Source of the DNA: Streptomyces sp. TG1A-60
Lineage (GTDB): Bacteria; Actinomycetota; Actinomycetes; Streptomycetales; Streptomycetaceae
DNA length: 64,000 nt
Direction of reading: 5' to 3'
Assembly: GCF_037201975.1 (NCBI RefSeq)
Contig: NZ_CP147520.1
Coordinates: 1,302,001-1,366,000, forward strand
Shown here: positions 17,506 through 27,178 of the stretch, one piece after another
How the letters are laid out: each line of letters starts with the position of its first letter
How positions within the stretch are numbered: the first letter of the stretch is position 1
The notes under the pieces: generated by a model
Seen by the model: only the letters and a program-made list of their open reading frames with translations
Database searches by the model: none
Told to the model about the DNA's origin: nothing
Program-made: the position numbers and the translations under genes

Positions 17506-18450
17506 TCAGTCGTGCGCGACGACGGCGACGGGGGCGGTAGCGTGGTGCAGTACCGCGTGCGTGACAGGGCCGATGTGGGCGCCGAGCGGGCTACGGCGGA
17601 TCCGCCGGCCCACGACGACCAGGGACGCCTCCCGGGAGGCGTCGACCAGCTGGACGGCGGCACTGCCGGAACGGGACTCGTGGATGACCTTGACGGCCGG
17701 GTACTTCTCCTTCCAGCGGTGCAGCACCTCGGCCAGCGTGGCAGCGTCCTGCTTGCCCAGCATGGCGTTGAGCTCGGGGTCGGCGGGCAGGCCGTAGGCG
17801 AAGTGGTGCGGAAGGTTCCAGGCGTGGACGACCCGCAGGGGAGTGACACGGCGGGCGGCCGCCTCGAAGGCGAAGGTGAGCAGCGTGTCGTCGGGGCTGT
17901 CGGTGTCGAGCCCGAGGACGACGGGCCCGGACAGGGCCGCAGCGGACGGGATTGCGGACGGATCCATGGCATGCCCGTCCGCGGACTGCTCCCCCGCCCG
18001 GACGAGGACCACCGGCTGCTCGGCGTGCGCCACGACGGCCTGGCCCACGGAGCCGACGAGGAATCCTCCGATGCCGCTCATCCCTCGGGAGCCGAGGACC
18101 AGCAGCTCGGCGTCCTTCGCCGCCTCCGTCAGCGCCTCGGCGGGCTGGCCGAGAATCTGCTCCATGTCCACGTGCACGCCGGGGTGGCGCAGGCGGAGTC
18201 CCTCGGCCGTCTCGCGCGGAATCCTCCCCCAGCCTTCGGCCGGGGGTACCCCCGTCTCGCTTCGCTCGCTCCAGTGCTGATGCGTCTCGGCGCCCAGGAG
18301 CGGGGCTTGCGCCATGGGCTCCGGGACGGGCTCCCAGACGTGCACCAGCCGCAGCGGCAGGCCGCGCAGCTTCGCCTCGCGCGCCGCCCACTCGGCAGCG
18401 GCACGGCTCTCGGTCGAGCCGTCGAGGCCCACGGTGACGTTGCGGGACAT
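17506..18450 (-). CDS. Universal stress protein, two UspA domains, with an in-frame palindromic insertion
   Basis: 314 aa. ATG at 18450 follows GGAGGTGG. Domain 1 has TVGLDGSTESRAAAEW and the loop GSRGMSGIGGFLVGS; domain 2 has VLGLDTDSPDD and the loop GRRIRRSPLGAHIGP, which departs from the ATP-binding consensus. Residues about 60-75 (SERSETGVPPAEGWG) are foreign to the family and are encoded by a Streptomyces-type palindromic repeat inserted in frame. Upstream lies a perfect box at 18534. Confidence 0.9.
   Translation of the reverse strand: MSRNVTVGLDGSTESRAAAEWAAREAKLRGLPLRLVHVWEPVPEPMAQAPLLGAETHQHWSERSETGVPPAEGWGRIPRETAEGLRLRHPGVHVDMEQILGQPAEALTEAAKDAELLVLGSRGMSGIGGFLVGSVGQAVVAHAEQPVVLVRAGEQSADGHAMDPSAIPSAAALSGPVVLGLDTDSPDDTLLTFAFEAAARRVTPLRVVHAWNLPHHFAYGLPADPELNAMLGKQDAATLAEVLHRWKEKYPAVKVIHESRSGSAAVQLVDASREASLVVVGRRIRRSPLGAHIGPVTHAVLHHATAPVAVVAHD
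18224..18272. repeat. Palindromic repetitive element inside a stress-protein gene
   Basis: The core reads CCCCCAGCCTTCGGCCGGGG, then TACCCCC, followed by TCTCGCTTCGCTCGCTCC. The GCC-TTC-GGC hairpin with flanking C5/G5 and the CGCTTCGCTCGC tail is a form I recognise as dispersed in Streptomyces genomes. It sits wholly within the open reading frame and adds about 16 residues without breaking it. Confidence 0.65.
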
Positions 18451-18511
18451 GTCGTCCACCTCCTGGTCGGGGTTCTGACTCCAGGGTGGCGACGAGGCGA
18501 GACGCGATGCA

Positions 18512-18547
18512 GAGCCCGCAGGTCCCCGGTCCGGGGCCGATAGGCCC
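18512..18547. promoter_or_regulatory. DevR/OsdR-like palindromes upstream of the stress protein
   Basis: 18534-18547 is perfect (GGGCCGATAGGCCC). 18512-18525 is weak (8 of 10) but lies at the same 22-bp phase. They are 62-98 bp upstream of the ATG at 18450. A further weak box, GGGCCGTTCGGCAT, is at 18726-18739 before the SulP relic. Confidence 0.5.
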
Positions 18548-18795
18548 CATCGGCCGAGGTGTCCGCGCCATCGCAGTGCCCGCGACGCCAGCCGTGACAG
18601 AGCGGTACTTGCGAGCAAAGCGAGGCCAGTGTCGAGCAGACCGAGGGTCACCAGCCCGATCCGCCGAGAGTCGTGCGCTCGGAGCCGAACCGCGTCCGAG
18701 AACACCTGGGAGCAGCGGCACCCGCGGGCCGTTCGGCATCCCGCGGCCGACCAGGGTTCCGGAGGATCATGAGTTCCTTCGGCTCAAGGAGGATC

Positions 18796-19917
18796 ATGTC
18801 CCAGAGCTCGGCCGGCCGTATTCCAAGGTGGCGCCGCTTGGTGCCCGGGCTCGGTGCGCTGTTCGGCTATCGGCGCTCGTGGCTGCCGGGTGACGTCCTG
18901 GCCGGGGTGACAGTGGCCGCGTATCTCGTGCCCCGGGTGATGGCGTACGCGAGGGTGGCCGGCCTGCCGCCGGTCGCCGGACTGTGGGCGATCCTGCCGG
19001 CGCTCGCCCTGTACGCCCTGCTGGGCTCCTCCCGCCTGCTCTCGGTCGGCCCGGAGTCGACGACCGCACTGATGACGGCGACGGTGGTCGGGCCACTCGC
19101 CGCCGGAGATCCGGCCCAATACGCAACCCTGGCAGCCACCCTCGCGATCGCGGTCGGCTTGTTGTGCGTGCCGGCATGGGCGGCGCGGCTCTGCTTCATC
19201 GCTGACCTGCTGTCCCGGCCGGTGCTGATCTGGTATCTGGGCTCGACCCCAACCAGGAGTTCCTCGCGCTGGGCGCCGCCGACCTCGGCGCGGGCACGCT
19301 GCACGGCTTTCCGGTCAGCAGCAGCGCCAGCCGAACCGCACTGGGCTCCTCAGCCGGTGCAGCCAGGCGTACTCGCTGGTGGCCGACGCGGCCGTCCTGT
19401 CGGTCCTGCTCTTCCTGAGCCCTCTGCTGACCCGCACGCCCACGGCGGTCCTCGGCGCGCTCGTGGTCTACGCGGCGGTCCGCATGATCGACCTGGCGGG
19501 CTTCCGACGGCTGGCGTCCTCCCGCCGCCGAGAACTGCTACTGGCGCTCGGCTGCCTGGCCGGGGTGCACGCCCTCGACATCTTGTACGGCGTGCTGGTC
19601 GCCGTCGGTCTGTCCGTGGCCGAACTGCTCACTCGGGTGGCCCGCCCGCACGACGCCATCGAGGGCCTGGTGCCCGGCGTGGCCGGCATGCACGACATCG
19701 ACGACTACCCCGAGGCCCGCATCATCCCCGGCCTACTCGTCTACCGCTACGACTCCCCGCTCTTCTTCGCCAACGCGGAGGACTTCCGCCACCGGGCCCT
19801 GGCCGCACTCGACGAACAGACCGAGCCGGTCCGCTGGTTCGTCCTCAACACCGAGGCCGATGTGGAGGTCGACATCACCGCCCTGGAAGCGGTCGACGAA
19901 CTCCGCCGCGAACGGTC
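18796..19917 (+). pseudogene. SulP-family anion transporter relic with internal deletion
   Basis: ATG at 18796 follows AAGGAGG; the same start cassette is duplicated at 18769. The first 150 residues are a good SulP start (LPGDVLAGVTVAAYLVPRVMAYARVAGLPPV, then LSVGPESTTALM). After about 19235 the frame shifts and several helices are missing. SulP sequence resumes in shifted frames (FLALGAADLGAGTLHGFPVS, then VLSVLLFLSPLLTRTPTAVLGALVVYAAVRMID). The STAS domain runs to about 19917 and is cut off there. It cannot encode a working transporter. Confidence 0.82.
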
Positions 19918-20166
19918 ATGCAACTGCCGGGCGCCCGCGCGGTCTTCTGGTACGAGCGCCCCGGCCCGGAGGAACCCGACGCCCGCGACGGCCTGATGAG
20001 CCTCGACGGCATCGAACTGCCCGACGGCGCCACGGTCTTCCTGTGCGGCCCGCTCCCGTTCATGCGCGACGTCCGCGGACAGCTGCTGCGCGCCGGGGTT
20101 CCGGCACAGCGCATCCGCTACGAGGTCTTCGGCCCCGACCTGTGGCTGCCCGGCCCGGCGGCCTGA
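19918..20166 (+). pseudogene. hmp: C-terminal fragment of a flavohemoprotein-like reductase (Hmp)
   Basis: The last about 80 residues of the open frame read LPGARAVFWYERPG, then ATVFLCGPLPFMRDVRGQLL, then IRYEVFGPDLWLPG. This is the NAD-binding end of flavohemoglobin (the CGPLPFM motif and the F-G-P-D terminus). The globin and FAD domains are absent. It is fused in frame to the truncated STAS domain of the SulP relic, so the pair is a deletion chimera. Confidence 0.75.
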
Positions 20167-20209
20167 ACGAGGTCGGACATCCCACCGCACTTCCAGGAGA
20201 GGAACCGAC

Positions 20210-20680
20210 ATGACCAGCAAGGACACCCAGGCCACCACTCCCATCGTACTGCTGCGCTCGGACGGAGAGGTGGACGAGGACACCATGACCTACGCCCGCA
20301 CGAAGATCGACGCCGTCGTGGACCGGCCGGGACTGCCTCCCGTCACCGGTGAGGTGCGGATCACGAGAGCAGCCGCCCACCACGCAGACCGTCCCTGGTC
20401 GGCGACGGCAGCTCTGCACGTCGGACGGCGTGAAGTGGTCGTGTTCGCCGAGGAGGCTACCGGCCGTGAGGTCGTCGACCAGCTCCAGGCCCGGCTGCGC
20501 CGCCAGACCGACAAGGCGGCCCACGCCGGGCACCACGGTCACCACACATCAGCACCGCCGTGGCGCGGCGGCAACCAGATCCAACGTCCTGCCGAGGGCA
20601 GTGGCAGGGCGGCGGACGCGCACCCGGCGACGACCACTGGCAGCGGCTCGTCGGGATGGATTGTCGGCTCGGGACAGTAG
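20210..20680 (+). CDS. HPF/RaiA-like ribosome-associated protein, probably truncated
   Basis: 156 aa. ATG at 20210 follows GGAGAGG. Residues about 12-100 resemble the beta-alpha-beta-beta-beta-alpha domain of hibernation factors (ARTKIDAVVDRPGLPPVTGEVRITRA, then ATAALHVGRREVVVFAEEATGREVVDQLQARLRRQ). From about residue 110 (HHGHHTSAPPWRGG) the sequence becomes low-complexity. The C-terminal dimerisation domain of long HPF is missing, which suggests truncation. Ribosome protection would fit the dormancy theme of the island. Confidence 0.65.
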   Translation: MTSKDTQATTPIVLLRSDGEVDEDTMTYARTKIDAVVDRPGLPPVTGEVRITRAAAHHADRPWSATAALHVGRREVVVFAEEATGREVVDQLQARLRRQTDKAAHAGHHGHHTSAPPWRGGNQIQRPAEGSGRAADAHPATTTGSGSSGWIVGSGQ

Positions 20681-21261
20681 GCGATGTTCCCCCACCCACG
20701 CTGCCAGTCTAGCCAGGACTCGTCTGCTTTCACCTGCCGAATGCCACGCGCTTTGTCCGCTCGGCGACTGCCACGTACCGCACGTTTTCCAGCAGCTGCG
20801 GCCTCATGGCATCTTCACGGCCGGCGTGTGCACGTTCCACTGCATGAACTCCAACCATGACGGTCCTTGTACCTCGGGTGATCGAAGAGCGCGTGACGTG
20901 ATGGCGCCGGCCGCGCCGGTGACGGAACTACTGCGCGGGTGCGCCTCCGGATACGGCGACGCCTGCCTGGCGGAAGTCCTCGACGGCCGCAGAAGTGGTG
21001 TCGGGTGCGACCCCGACCGCGTAGTCCACTCGACTTGCGGGATCGCCCACGCTCCGGCACCGCGTCTCCTGTCCGGCGCGTTGAAAACGGCGTGGTGCAC
21101 GGATTCACCAGATGGTGTGGGTCATCCGCTGTTCGGCCGTCTCGCCATTCCCGTCCCGCTGATGATCGGAGAGCGCCCGTCGCCGTCCAGAGAGCGTGGT
21201 CCGCGCCCCTCGGCATGCCCGGTCGCACGCACCACCGTCCGATCAACAGGATTGGCTCATC
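20681..21261. other. Gene-free stretch before the urease operon
   Basis: About 580 bp with no convincing gene. Open frames here have no recognisable motif, and codon choice is not clearly coding. It should contain the urease promoter. A NikR- or nitrogen-type operator was not recognised. Confidence 0.4.
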
Positions 21262-22038
21262 GTGCATTTGACTCCGCATGAGCAGGAGCGCTTGCTGATT
21301 CACGTCGCGGCCGACGTGGCAGACAAGCGCCGCGACCGGGGGCTGCCTCTCAACTACCCCGAGACCATGGCCCTGCTGACCGTTCACGTCTTCGAGGCGG
21401 CACGCGACGGCAAGACGGTCAGCGACATCATGGACTCGGGCCGACGGGTCCTCACCCGTGACGACGTGATGGACGGCGTCCCGGAGATGATCAAAAACGT
21501 CCAGGTGGAGGCCACCTTCCCGGACGGCACCAAGCTGGTCACGATCCACGACCCCATCCCGGAGGCAACCGAGGAGCCCGAGGTCTACCCCGGCAAGGTC
21601 GAGCACCCCCAGCCGGCGCGCAGGCCGAACTGCCCGGTCGACTGCGCCGACACCGACTCGTCCGCCTGTTGCGATGAGTGCGAGGACGCCGCGTCCTGGC
21701 ATGAGGCGATCGTGTTCAACGAGCACCTGCAGGGCGACAAGAAGACGATCAAAGTCAGGAACACGTCCGACCGCCCCATCCAGGTCGGCTCCCACTACCA
21801 CTTCGCCGAAGCCAACCCCGGCCTTGAGGTGGTCGAGAACCCCGCTGGCACGTCCGTGACCAACCAGCCGCTCAAGGACTGCCCTGAGGCGAAGGGGCGC
21901 CGGCTCAACATCGCCGCCGGCACATCCGTGAGGTTCGAACCAGGAGATGTGTGCTGCGTTGAACTGGTGAAGATCGAGGGCGACGCCAAGAAGGACACCC
22001 GCAAGATCCAGGGACTACGCAAGGGGATCGTCCGATGA
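21262..22038 (+). CDS. ureAB: Urease gamma-beta fusion subunit, with Cys-rich linker
   Basis: 258 aa from GTG ([20 protein letters not shown]). Residues 1-100 are UreA ([24 protein letters not shown], then [27 protein letters not shown]). Residues about 150-250 are UreB ([22 protein letters not shown], then [13 protein letters not shown]). Between them lies an unusual insert with six Cys ([20 protein letters not shown]), not found in typical fusions. It forms part of the structural urease that hydrolyses urea to ammonia and carbamate. The stop overlaps the ureC start (ATGA). Confidence 0.93.
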   Translation: MHLTPHEQERLLIHVAADVADKRRDRGLPLNYPETMALLTVHVFEAARDGKTVSDIMDSGRRVLTRDDVMDGVPEMIKNVQVEATFPDGTKLVTIHDPIPEATEEPEVYPGKVEHPQPARRPNCPVDCADTDSSACCDECEDAASWHEAIVFNEHLQGDKKTIKVRNTSDRPIQVGSHYHFAEANPGLEVVENPAGTSVTNQPLKDCPEAKGRRLNIAAGTSVRFEPGDVCCVELVKIEGDAKKDTRKIQGLRKGIVR

Positions 22039-24032
22039 GTAGCCAGCCGGGGCAGACGGGCCAGCAGAGGCAGAGCAATGTGCTGAAGCGGGCGGACTAC
22101 GCCACTCTGTACGGGCCCACCACCAGGGACCGGGTCCGCCTGGCCGACACCGATCTCACCGTCGAGATCGAAGCTGACTGGAGCGGCGGACCGGAGAACA
22201 GCGGCAACGAGATGATCTTCGGTGGCGGGAAGGTGATCCGGGAGTCGATGGGCATGTCCCACATCCCGAGGGACGGGGGCGGCAAAAAGGGTCGCGTTCC
22301 CATGGACACGGTCATCACGGGGGCGCTGATCCTCGACTGGTGGGGCGTGGTCAAGGCCGACGTCGGCATCAGAGATGGCAAAGTTCATGCCATCGGCAAG
22401 GCGTACAACCCCGAGACGATGGACCCGGTCTCGGCGTTCGAGAAATCCGCTCGTGAACAGGCCGGCGAGCAGCTGCCGGTGACGGCGACGAACTTCGTGG
22501 TCGGCCCGAGCACCGAGGTCGTCTCCGGCAACGGCCGGATCCTCACGGCGGGTGGTGTGGACACCCACGTCCACTTCATCTGCCCCGGGGAGATCCACGA
22601 GGCCCTGGCCTCGGGCGTGACCACGCTCATCGGCGGCGGCACCGGCCCCGCTGAGGGCAGCACGGCGACCACCGTGACCCCGGGCGAGTGGCACATCACC
22701 CGACTCTTCGAGGCTCTGGACGAGTACCCGGTCAACATCGGTCTGCTCGGCAAGGGCAGCACGATGAACGCTGAGGCCCTGAACGAGCAGGTGGACGCGG
22801 GTGTCATCGGCTTCAAGATTCACGAGGACTGGGGTGCCACGCCCGCGGTGATCGACAAGGCGCTGGCAGTCTGTGAGAAGCGCAAGATCCAGCTCGCCCT
22901 GCACGCCGACTCGCTCAACGAGTCCGGCTTCCTGGAAAGCACCAAGGCCGCTTTCAAGAAGCGATCCATCCACATCTTTCATATCGAGGGCGCCGGAGGA
23001 GGCCACGCCCCGGACATGATCGAGCTGGTCAAAGAGCCGAACGTACTGCCCGCCTCGACCAACCCCACCCGGCCCTTCACGGTGAACACCGTCAAGGAGC
23101 ACGTCGACATGATGGTCGTCTGCCACCACCTCAACCCGGACATCGCGGCGGACATGGCCTTCGCGGATTCCCGCATCCGGCCCTCCACCATGGCGGCGGA
23201 GGACCTCCTGCACGACATGGGCGCCATCTCGATGATGTCCTCGGATGCCCAGGCGATGGGGCGCATCGGTGAGATGATCATGCGTACCTGGCAGACCGCG
23301 CACGTCATGAAGTGCCGCTACGGCCCACTGCCCGAAGACCTGCGGAGCGCGAAAGTCCGAACGATCCGCAAAGACAACAAGGACAAGAAGCACTCCTTCA
23401 ACGAGGACAGGCTGACGCCGAACGACAACTACCGGGCGCGCCGGTACGTCGCCAAGTACACGGTCAACCCGTCGATCACGCACGGAATCGCCGGTCACGT
23501 CGGTTCCGTGGAGCCGGGGAGGCTGGCGGACCTGGTGCTGTGGGAGCCGAAGTTCTTCGGCGTCAAGACGCATATGGTCCTCAAGGGCGGCCAGCTCGCC
23601 TACGCGCAGGTCGGCGACGCCAATGCATCGATCACGACGCCGCAGCCTTACCTGCCGCGGCCCGTGTGGGGGTCCACCGGCCGCGCCCCGGGGAGTAACT
23701 CGGTGAACTTCGCGGCACCGGGCGTGGCCGACAGGCTGAACACCCGATTCGTCATCACCCAGGACAGCAGCAAGAAGGTCACGGACGCGAAGACGGAGGG
23801 GCTCGGACTCCGCAAGAGGTTCGTCGAGATTGCCGACACCCGGCACGTCAAGAAGACCGACATGAAGCTGAACGACACGGTGCCCGAAAGCCTCGAAGTC
23901 GACCACAACAGCTTCGAGGTCACCATCGGCGGTGCGACGACGAGCGACGCCCGCACGGAACTCAACGGTGTGACCGTACCGCGCTCCTACGTCAGCGAAG
24001 TCCCGCTGGCACAGCGGTACTTCCTCTTCTGA
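22035..24032 (+). CDS. ureC: Urease alpha subunit (catalytic), long form
   Basis: 665 aa against about 570 for typical UreC. All nickel ligands and catalytic residues are present: His178 and His180, the Lys261 to be carbamylated ([12 protein letters not shown]), His263, His290, His324 (GAGGGHAP), the flap Cys363-His364 and Asp404. Their offset to the Klebsiella numbering is a constant 44, so the first extra segments lie before His178 (about residues 70-90 and 125-155). Further insertions are near 455-475 and in the last 130 residues. It ends with the canonical MAQRYFLF-like LAQRYFLF. It should be active. Confidence 0.96.
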   Translation: MSSQPGQTGQQRQSNVLKRADYATLYGPTTRDRVRLADTDLTVEIEADWSGGPENSGNEMIFGGGKVIRESMGMSHIPRDGGGKKGRVPMDTVITGALILDWWGVVKADVGIRDGKVHAIGKAYNPETMDPVSAFEKSAREQAGEQLPVTATNFVVGPSTEVVSGNGRILTAGGVDTHVHFICPGEIHEALASGVTTLIGGGTGPAEGSTATTVTPGEWHITRLFEALDEYPVNIGLLGKGSTMNAEALNEQVDAGVIGFKIHEDWGATPAVIDKALAVCEKRKIQLALHADSLNESGFLESTKAAFKKRSIHIFHIEGAGGGHAPDMIELVKEPNVLPASTNPTRPFTVNTVKEHVDMMVVCHHLNPDIAADMAFADSRIRPSTMAAEDLLHDMGAISMMSSDAQAMGRIGEMIMRTWQTAHVMKCRYGPLPEDLRSAKVRTIRKDNKDKKHSFNEDRLTPNDNYRARRYVAKYTVNPSITHGIAGHVGSVEPGRLADLVLWEPKFFGVKTHMVLKGGQLAYAQVGDANASITTPQPYLPRPVWGSTGRAPGSNSVNFAAPGVADRLNTRFVITQDSSKKVTDAKTEGLGLRKRFVEIADTRHVKKTDMKLNDTVPESLEVDHNSFEVTIGGATTSDARTELNGVTVPRSYVSEVPLAQRYFLF

Positions 24033-24136
24033 CCCACCACCAAGCCCGGCCGCCGCGCCGCCCTGGCGACCGGGCCCGGACTGTCAGTCCCGGCCACCTC
24101 GTTACCTCCTCTCCTGTGAAAGGCAGCCGCTCGCCG

Positions 24137-24811
24137 ATGAGTCGCGCAGCCCTGCTCCTTCTGGCCGACGGCCGTTTTCCCGCCGGTGGGCACGCCCACT
24201 CCGGCGGCGTCGAGGCCGCGGTCGCCCACGGAGCCGTCCACGGCATCGCCAGCCTGGAGGCGTTCTGCCGCGGGCGTCTGCACACCACTGGTCTGACGAC
24301 GGCTGGGCTGGCCGCGGCCGCCGCTGGCGGACACGATCCGCTGCTGCTTGATGAGGCCGCCGATGCCCGCACCCCCGTCCCCGCACTGCGTGCCGTCGCC
24401 CTCAGGCTCGGCCGGCAGATGATGCGGGCGGCTCGTGCCACCTTCCCTTCGGCCGAACTCGAGCACCTGGCCGCCGCGCGACCCCAGGGCGCTCACCAGC
24501 CCATCGTCCTGGGGCTCGCCGCCCGCGCCGCCGGGCTCGACCCGGTGGATGCCGCCTATGCGGCCGCGTACGAGAGCATCGGTGGCCCGGCCACCGCAGC
24601 CGTGCGCCTGCTGAGCCTCAACCCGCTCGACGCCTCGGGGCTGCTGGCCCGCCTCGGTCCGGAAACCGACGACGTCGCGTCGGCCGCGGCCGACGCTGCG
24701 ACCCTCGCCCTGACCGAGGGCATCGACGCCCTGCCGTCGGCCTCCTCACCCCTGCTGGACATCACCGCGGAGCAGCATGCCGCCTGGACCGTCCGGCTCT
24801 TCGCCTCCTGA
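24137..24811 (+). CDS. ureF: Urease accessory protein UreF
   Basis: 224 aa from ATG 24137, where the conserved start ALLLLADGRFPAGGHAHSGG begins; GTG at 24116 is possible but weak. All-helical protein, with YESIGGPATAAVRLLSLNPLDA near residue 165. UreF acts with UreD and UreG to deliver Ni2+ to the apo-urease and controls UreG GTPase. It lies 104 bp after ureC, and the gap shows no hairpin strong enough to end transcription. Confidence 0.92.
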   Translation: MSRAALLLLADGRFPAGGHAHSGGVEAAVAHGAVHGIASLEAFCRGRLHTTGLTTAGLAAAAAGGHDPLLLDEAADARTPVPALRAVALRLGRQMMRAARATFPSAELEHLAAARPQGAHQPIVLGLAARAAGLDPVDAAYAAAYESIGGPATAAVRLLSLNPLDASGLLARLGPETDDVASAAADAATLALTEGIDALPSASSPLLDITAEQHAAWTVRLFAS

Positions 24812-24850
24812 CCACCACCCGATTCGATTGCGCTTCGCAACGGAGTTGCC

Positions 24851-25540
24851 ATGCACCTCGACCACTCTCTGCCTCACCAGCACATCCCCAGCGCTTCGGC
24901 GACCCGGCCTGACGGCAGCCGTCGCGCCCTGCGCGTCGGCCTGGGCGGGCCTGTCGGCTCCGGCAAGACCGCGACCGTCGCCGCGCTCTGCCGCACGCTG
25001 CGCGACCGCTGGTGCATCGCCGCTGTCACCAATGACATCTACACCCGCGAGGACGCCGAGTACCTGCTGCGCGAAGCCGTCCTGCCGCCCGAACGGATCA
25101 CCGCCGTCGAGACCGGCGCCTGCCCGCACACCGCGATCCGCGACGACATCTCCGCCAACCTGGAAGCCGTCGAGCACCTGGAAGAGACCCTCCACCCCCT
25201 CGACCTTGTGCTCGTCGAGTCCGGTGGTGACAACCTGACCGCCACCTTCTCCAAGGGCCTCGTCGACGTACAGATTTTCGTCATTGACGTGGCCAGCGGC
25301 GACGACATCCCCCGCAAGGGCGGCCCCGGCATCACCACCGCCGACCTCCTCCTCGTCAACAAGACCGACCTCGCCCCGTACGTCGGCGCCGACCTGGACG
25401 CCATGGCCGTCGACGCGAAACGACAGCGCGGCGACCTTCCCGTCATCTTCACCGACCTCACCTCCGACGACGGCATCCACGAAGTCGCCGAGTGGTTGAC
25501 CGGCCACCTCACCCGGTGGCGCGCCGGGGCAACTGTATGA
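24851..25540 (+). CDS. ureG: Urease accessory GTPase UreG
   Basis: 229 aa. A His-rich start ([11 protein letters not shown]) precedes the P-loop GPVGSGKT at residues 33-40. The nickel-binding CPH motif is in [13 protein letters not shown], and the switch/G motifs ESGGDN and NKTDL are present. It supplies GTP energy for metallocentre assembly. Its stop overlaps the ureD start by four bases (ATGA). Confidence 0.96.
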   Translation: MHLDHSLPHQHIPSASATRPDGSRRALRVGLGGPVGSGKTATVAALCRTLRDRWCIAAVTNDIYTREDAEYLLREAVLPPERITAVETGACPHTAIRDDISANLEAVEHLEETLHPLDLVLVESGGDNLTATFSKGLVDVQIFVIDVASGDDIPRKGGPGITTADLLLVNKTDLAPYVGADLDAMAVDAKRQRGDLPVIFTDLTSDDGIHEVAEWLTGHLTRWRAGATV

Positions 25541-26412
25541 GCCCCGCCACCCGACTTGCCTCCGCCCGAGCCACGTCCGACGTCAGCAGTCCCCCACCTG
25601 GCGCACAGGAGCCGACCGGCCACCCAGACGGTGTACGTGCCACGGCCCGGATCCGCGCCGCGCACAACGGACGCGCCACCACCCTCCCGCAGCTGCGCAG
25701 CGACGGCCCCTTCCACCTGCGGCGCCTGCGCACAGGCGGCAACGCCGCCAGGGTGGGGATCATCGGCGCGATGAGCGCCCCGCTCGGCGGCGACCGGCTG
25801 TCCCTCGACATCACCGCCGAGGACCGGGCCGAACTGGAGGTCACCACGGCCGCCGCCACACTCGCTCTGCGCGGCCCCACCACCGCCCCGGCCACCTACG
25901 ACGTACGGCTCTCCGTCGCAGAGCACGCCATCCTGCGCTGGCTGCCGCAGCCGCTGATCAGCTCCGCGAGCAGCAACCTGCGCCAGACCTGCACCGTTGA
26001 ACTCGACGCCACAGCACGGCTGGTACTGCGGGAAGAGCAACTCCTGGGCCGGGCCGGCGAAGAGCCCGGCCGCCTCGTCAGCCGGATCCTGGTCCGCCGC
26101 GCCGGACGCACGCTGCTCGACCAGCACACGGCGTACGGCAGCCCGGAGCCAGGCTGGGACGGCCCGGCCGTCCTGAACGGCAATCGCGCCGTCGGCCAGC
26201 TTCTGCTCGTCGGACCCGGCGTGAACGCCCGCGCGGACCCCGTCCTGCTCCGAGAGGGCTCCAAGGACGGGTGCGCCCTCCTCGCGCCGCTGGCCGAGGG
26301 GCCGGCTCTGCTCGCCACAGCCGTGGCACCGACCTCGTCGGTACTGCGCGAGCTCCTCGACGAGGCGCACGCGCATGCCCTCGGAAGGCAACGTGGCCGG
26401 TCCGGGGCGTGA
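25537..26412 (+). CDS. ureD: Urease accessory protein UreD
   Basis: 291 aa from ATG 25537, overlapping ureG. The first about 40 residues are variable. Then come [28 protein letters not shown] and the typical [43 protein letters not shown] and [17 protein letters not shown]. UreD is the scaffold that passes nickel from UreG to the urease. No ureE follows, as in other actinobacterial urease clusters. The operon ends here, next to transposase debris. Confidence 0.92.
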   Translation: MSPATRLASARATSDVSSPPPGAQEPTGHPDGVRATARIRAAHNGRATTLPQLRSDGPFHLRRLRTGGNAARVGIIGAMSAPLGGDRLSLDITAEDRAELEVTTAAATLALRGPTTAPATYDVRLSVAEHAILRWLPQPLISSASSNLRQTCTVELDATARLVLREEQLLGRAGEEPGRLVSRILVRRAGRTLLDQHTAYGSPEPGWDGPAVLNGNRAVGQLLLVGPGVNARADPVLLREGSKDGCALLAPLAEGPALLATAVAPTSSVLRELLDEAHAHALGRQRGRSGA

Positions 26413-26600
26413 TCACCGTCCCCTCTCCACCACGTCGATCCGTTCGCCGGTCTCGACGCCGATGAGGATGGTGGCGTAGCGGTGGCGCCGCTTGAGAGCG
26501 AAGTCGTCGACGCCGGGCACTTTTGGCACGCGCAGCGGCGGCAGGGGCAGCCGTGTCAGCATCCGCAGTGCGGACAAGCGCGATTCGCTCTCCTGGGATG
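26413..26600 (-). pseudogene. ISL3-family transposase fragment
   Basis: The minus-strand frame reads LPLPPLRVPKVPGVDDFALK followed by RRHRYATILIGVETGERIDVV, matching the VDDFA-R-G-x-Y-GT-x-L-VD catalytic region of ISL3 transposases. Both ends of the gene are missing. It is cut at the end of ureD. Confidence 0.65.
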
Positions 26601-26692
26601 GCGTCAGACCGCTGCCTAAAGAGTGGGGCAGAAGGCCGTGATCAGGGCACATCCGTTGCGTGTCTGGGATGTTGAGGGCCGAGTGGGTGTGA

Positions 26693-27035
26693 GTGGAGAC
26701 GTTCACCAGGCTACGGAGTGACCAGTTCGGTCGGTTGCTGCACGCGGTCCGCGTACGCGGCGGCGAGAGCTGCGGGTGGGGCCGTCCATGGCGGCTGCCG
26801 CTGACCGAGCGGGTGCTGCTGGTGGCCGTGTATCACCGCACGAACCTGACCATGCGGCAGCTCGCCCCGCTGTTCGGCGTCTCGCCGGCGACCGTGTGCC
26901 GGTTGATCCAGCGGCTCAGCCCACTGCTCGCGCTGGACCTGGCCGGGCCTCCCGGGAGAGCGCCGAACGCCTGTGGATCGTGGACGGCACCCTCGTACCG
27001 GTGCGGGGCCGCAAGGCCAGCGCGTCCTCGCCTAA
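26693..27035 (+). pseudogene. IS5-family transposase N-terminal fragment, frameshifted
   Basis: Starts GTG GAG ACG. Residues 1-85 (LRSDQFGRLLHAVR, then LTERVLLVAVYHRTNLTMRQLAPLFGVSPATVCRLIQRL) are the HTH domain of DDE_Tnp_4-type transposases. After about 26945 the frame changes, and RLWIVDGTLVPVRGRK, with the first catalytic Asp, is read in another frame before the gene stops at about 27035. Confidence 0.7.
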
Positions 27036-27125
27036 GAGGTTGTCTCACGTGGCAAGTTCTGCGAGCTTCTTGCGGCAGCTCAGGACAGTGGCCATGGCCG
27101 GGCTTCGGCTCTTCCGGTCGTTGCG
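27036..27125 (-). pseudogene. 3' end of a second IS5-type transposase
   Basis: On the minus strand the stretch encodes ATVLSCRKKLAELAT and a terminal repeat containing GTTGTCTCACGTGGC. Both closely resemble the end of the IS5 element at 29880-29932 (TCYKKLAKLAT, same repeat). Only about 90 bp remain. Confidence 0.6.
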
Positions 27126-27178
27126 GTCCACGTACGGGATCTTGAGGCCGCGAGTAGTCCATGGCAGGCTCATGCCGC

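Noticed and set aside
21795..23906. 703-codon open frame on the minus strand
   Set aside because: Antisense shadow of ureC, which has every urease active-site residue.
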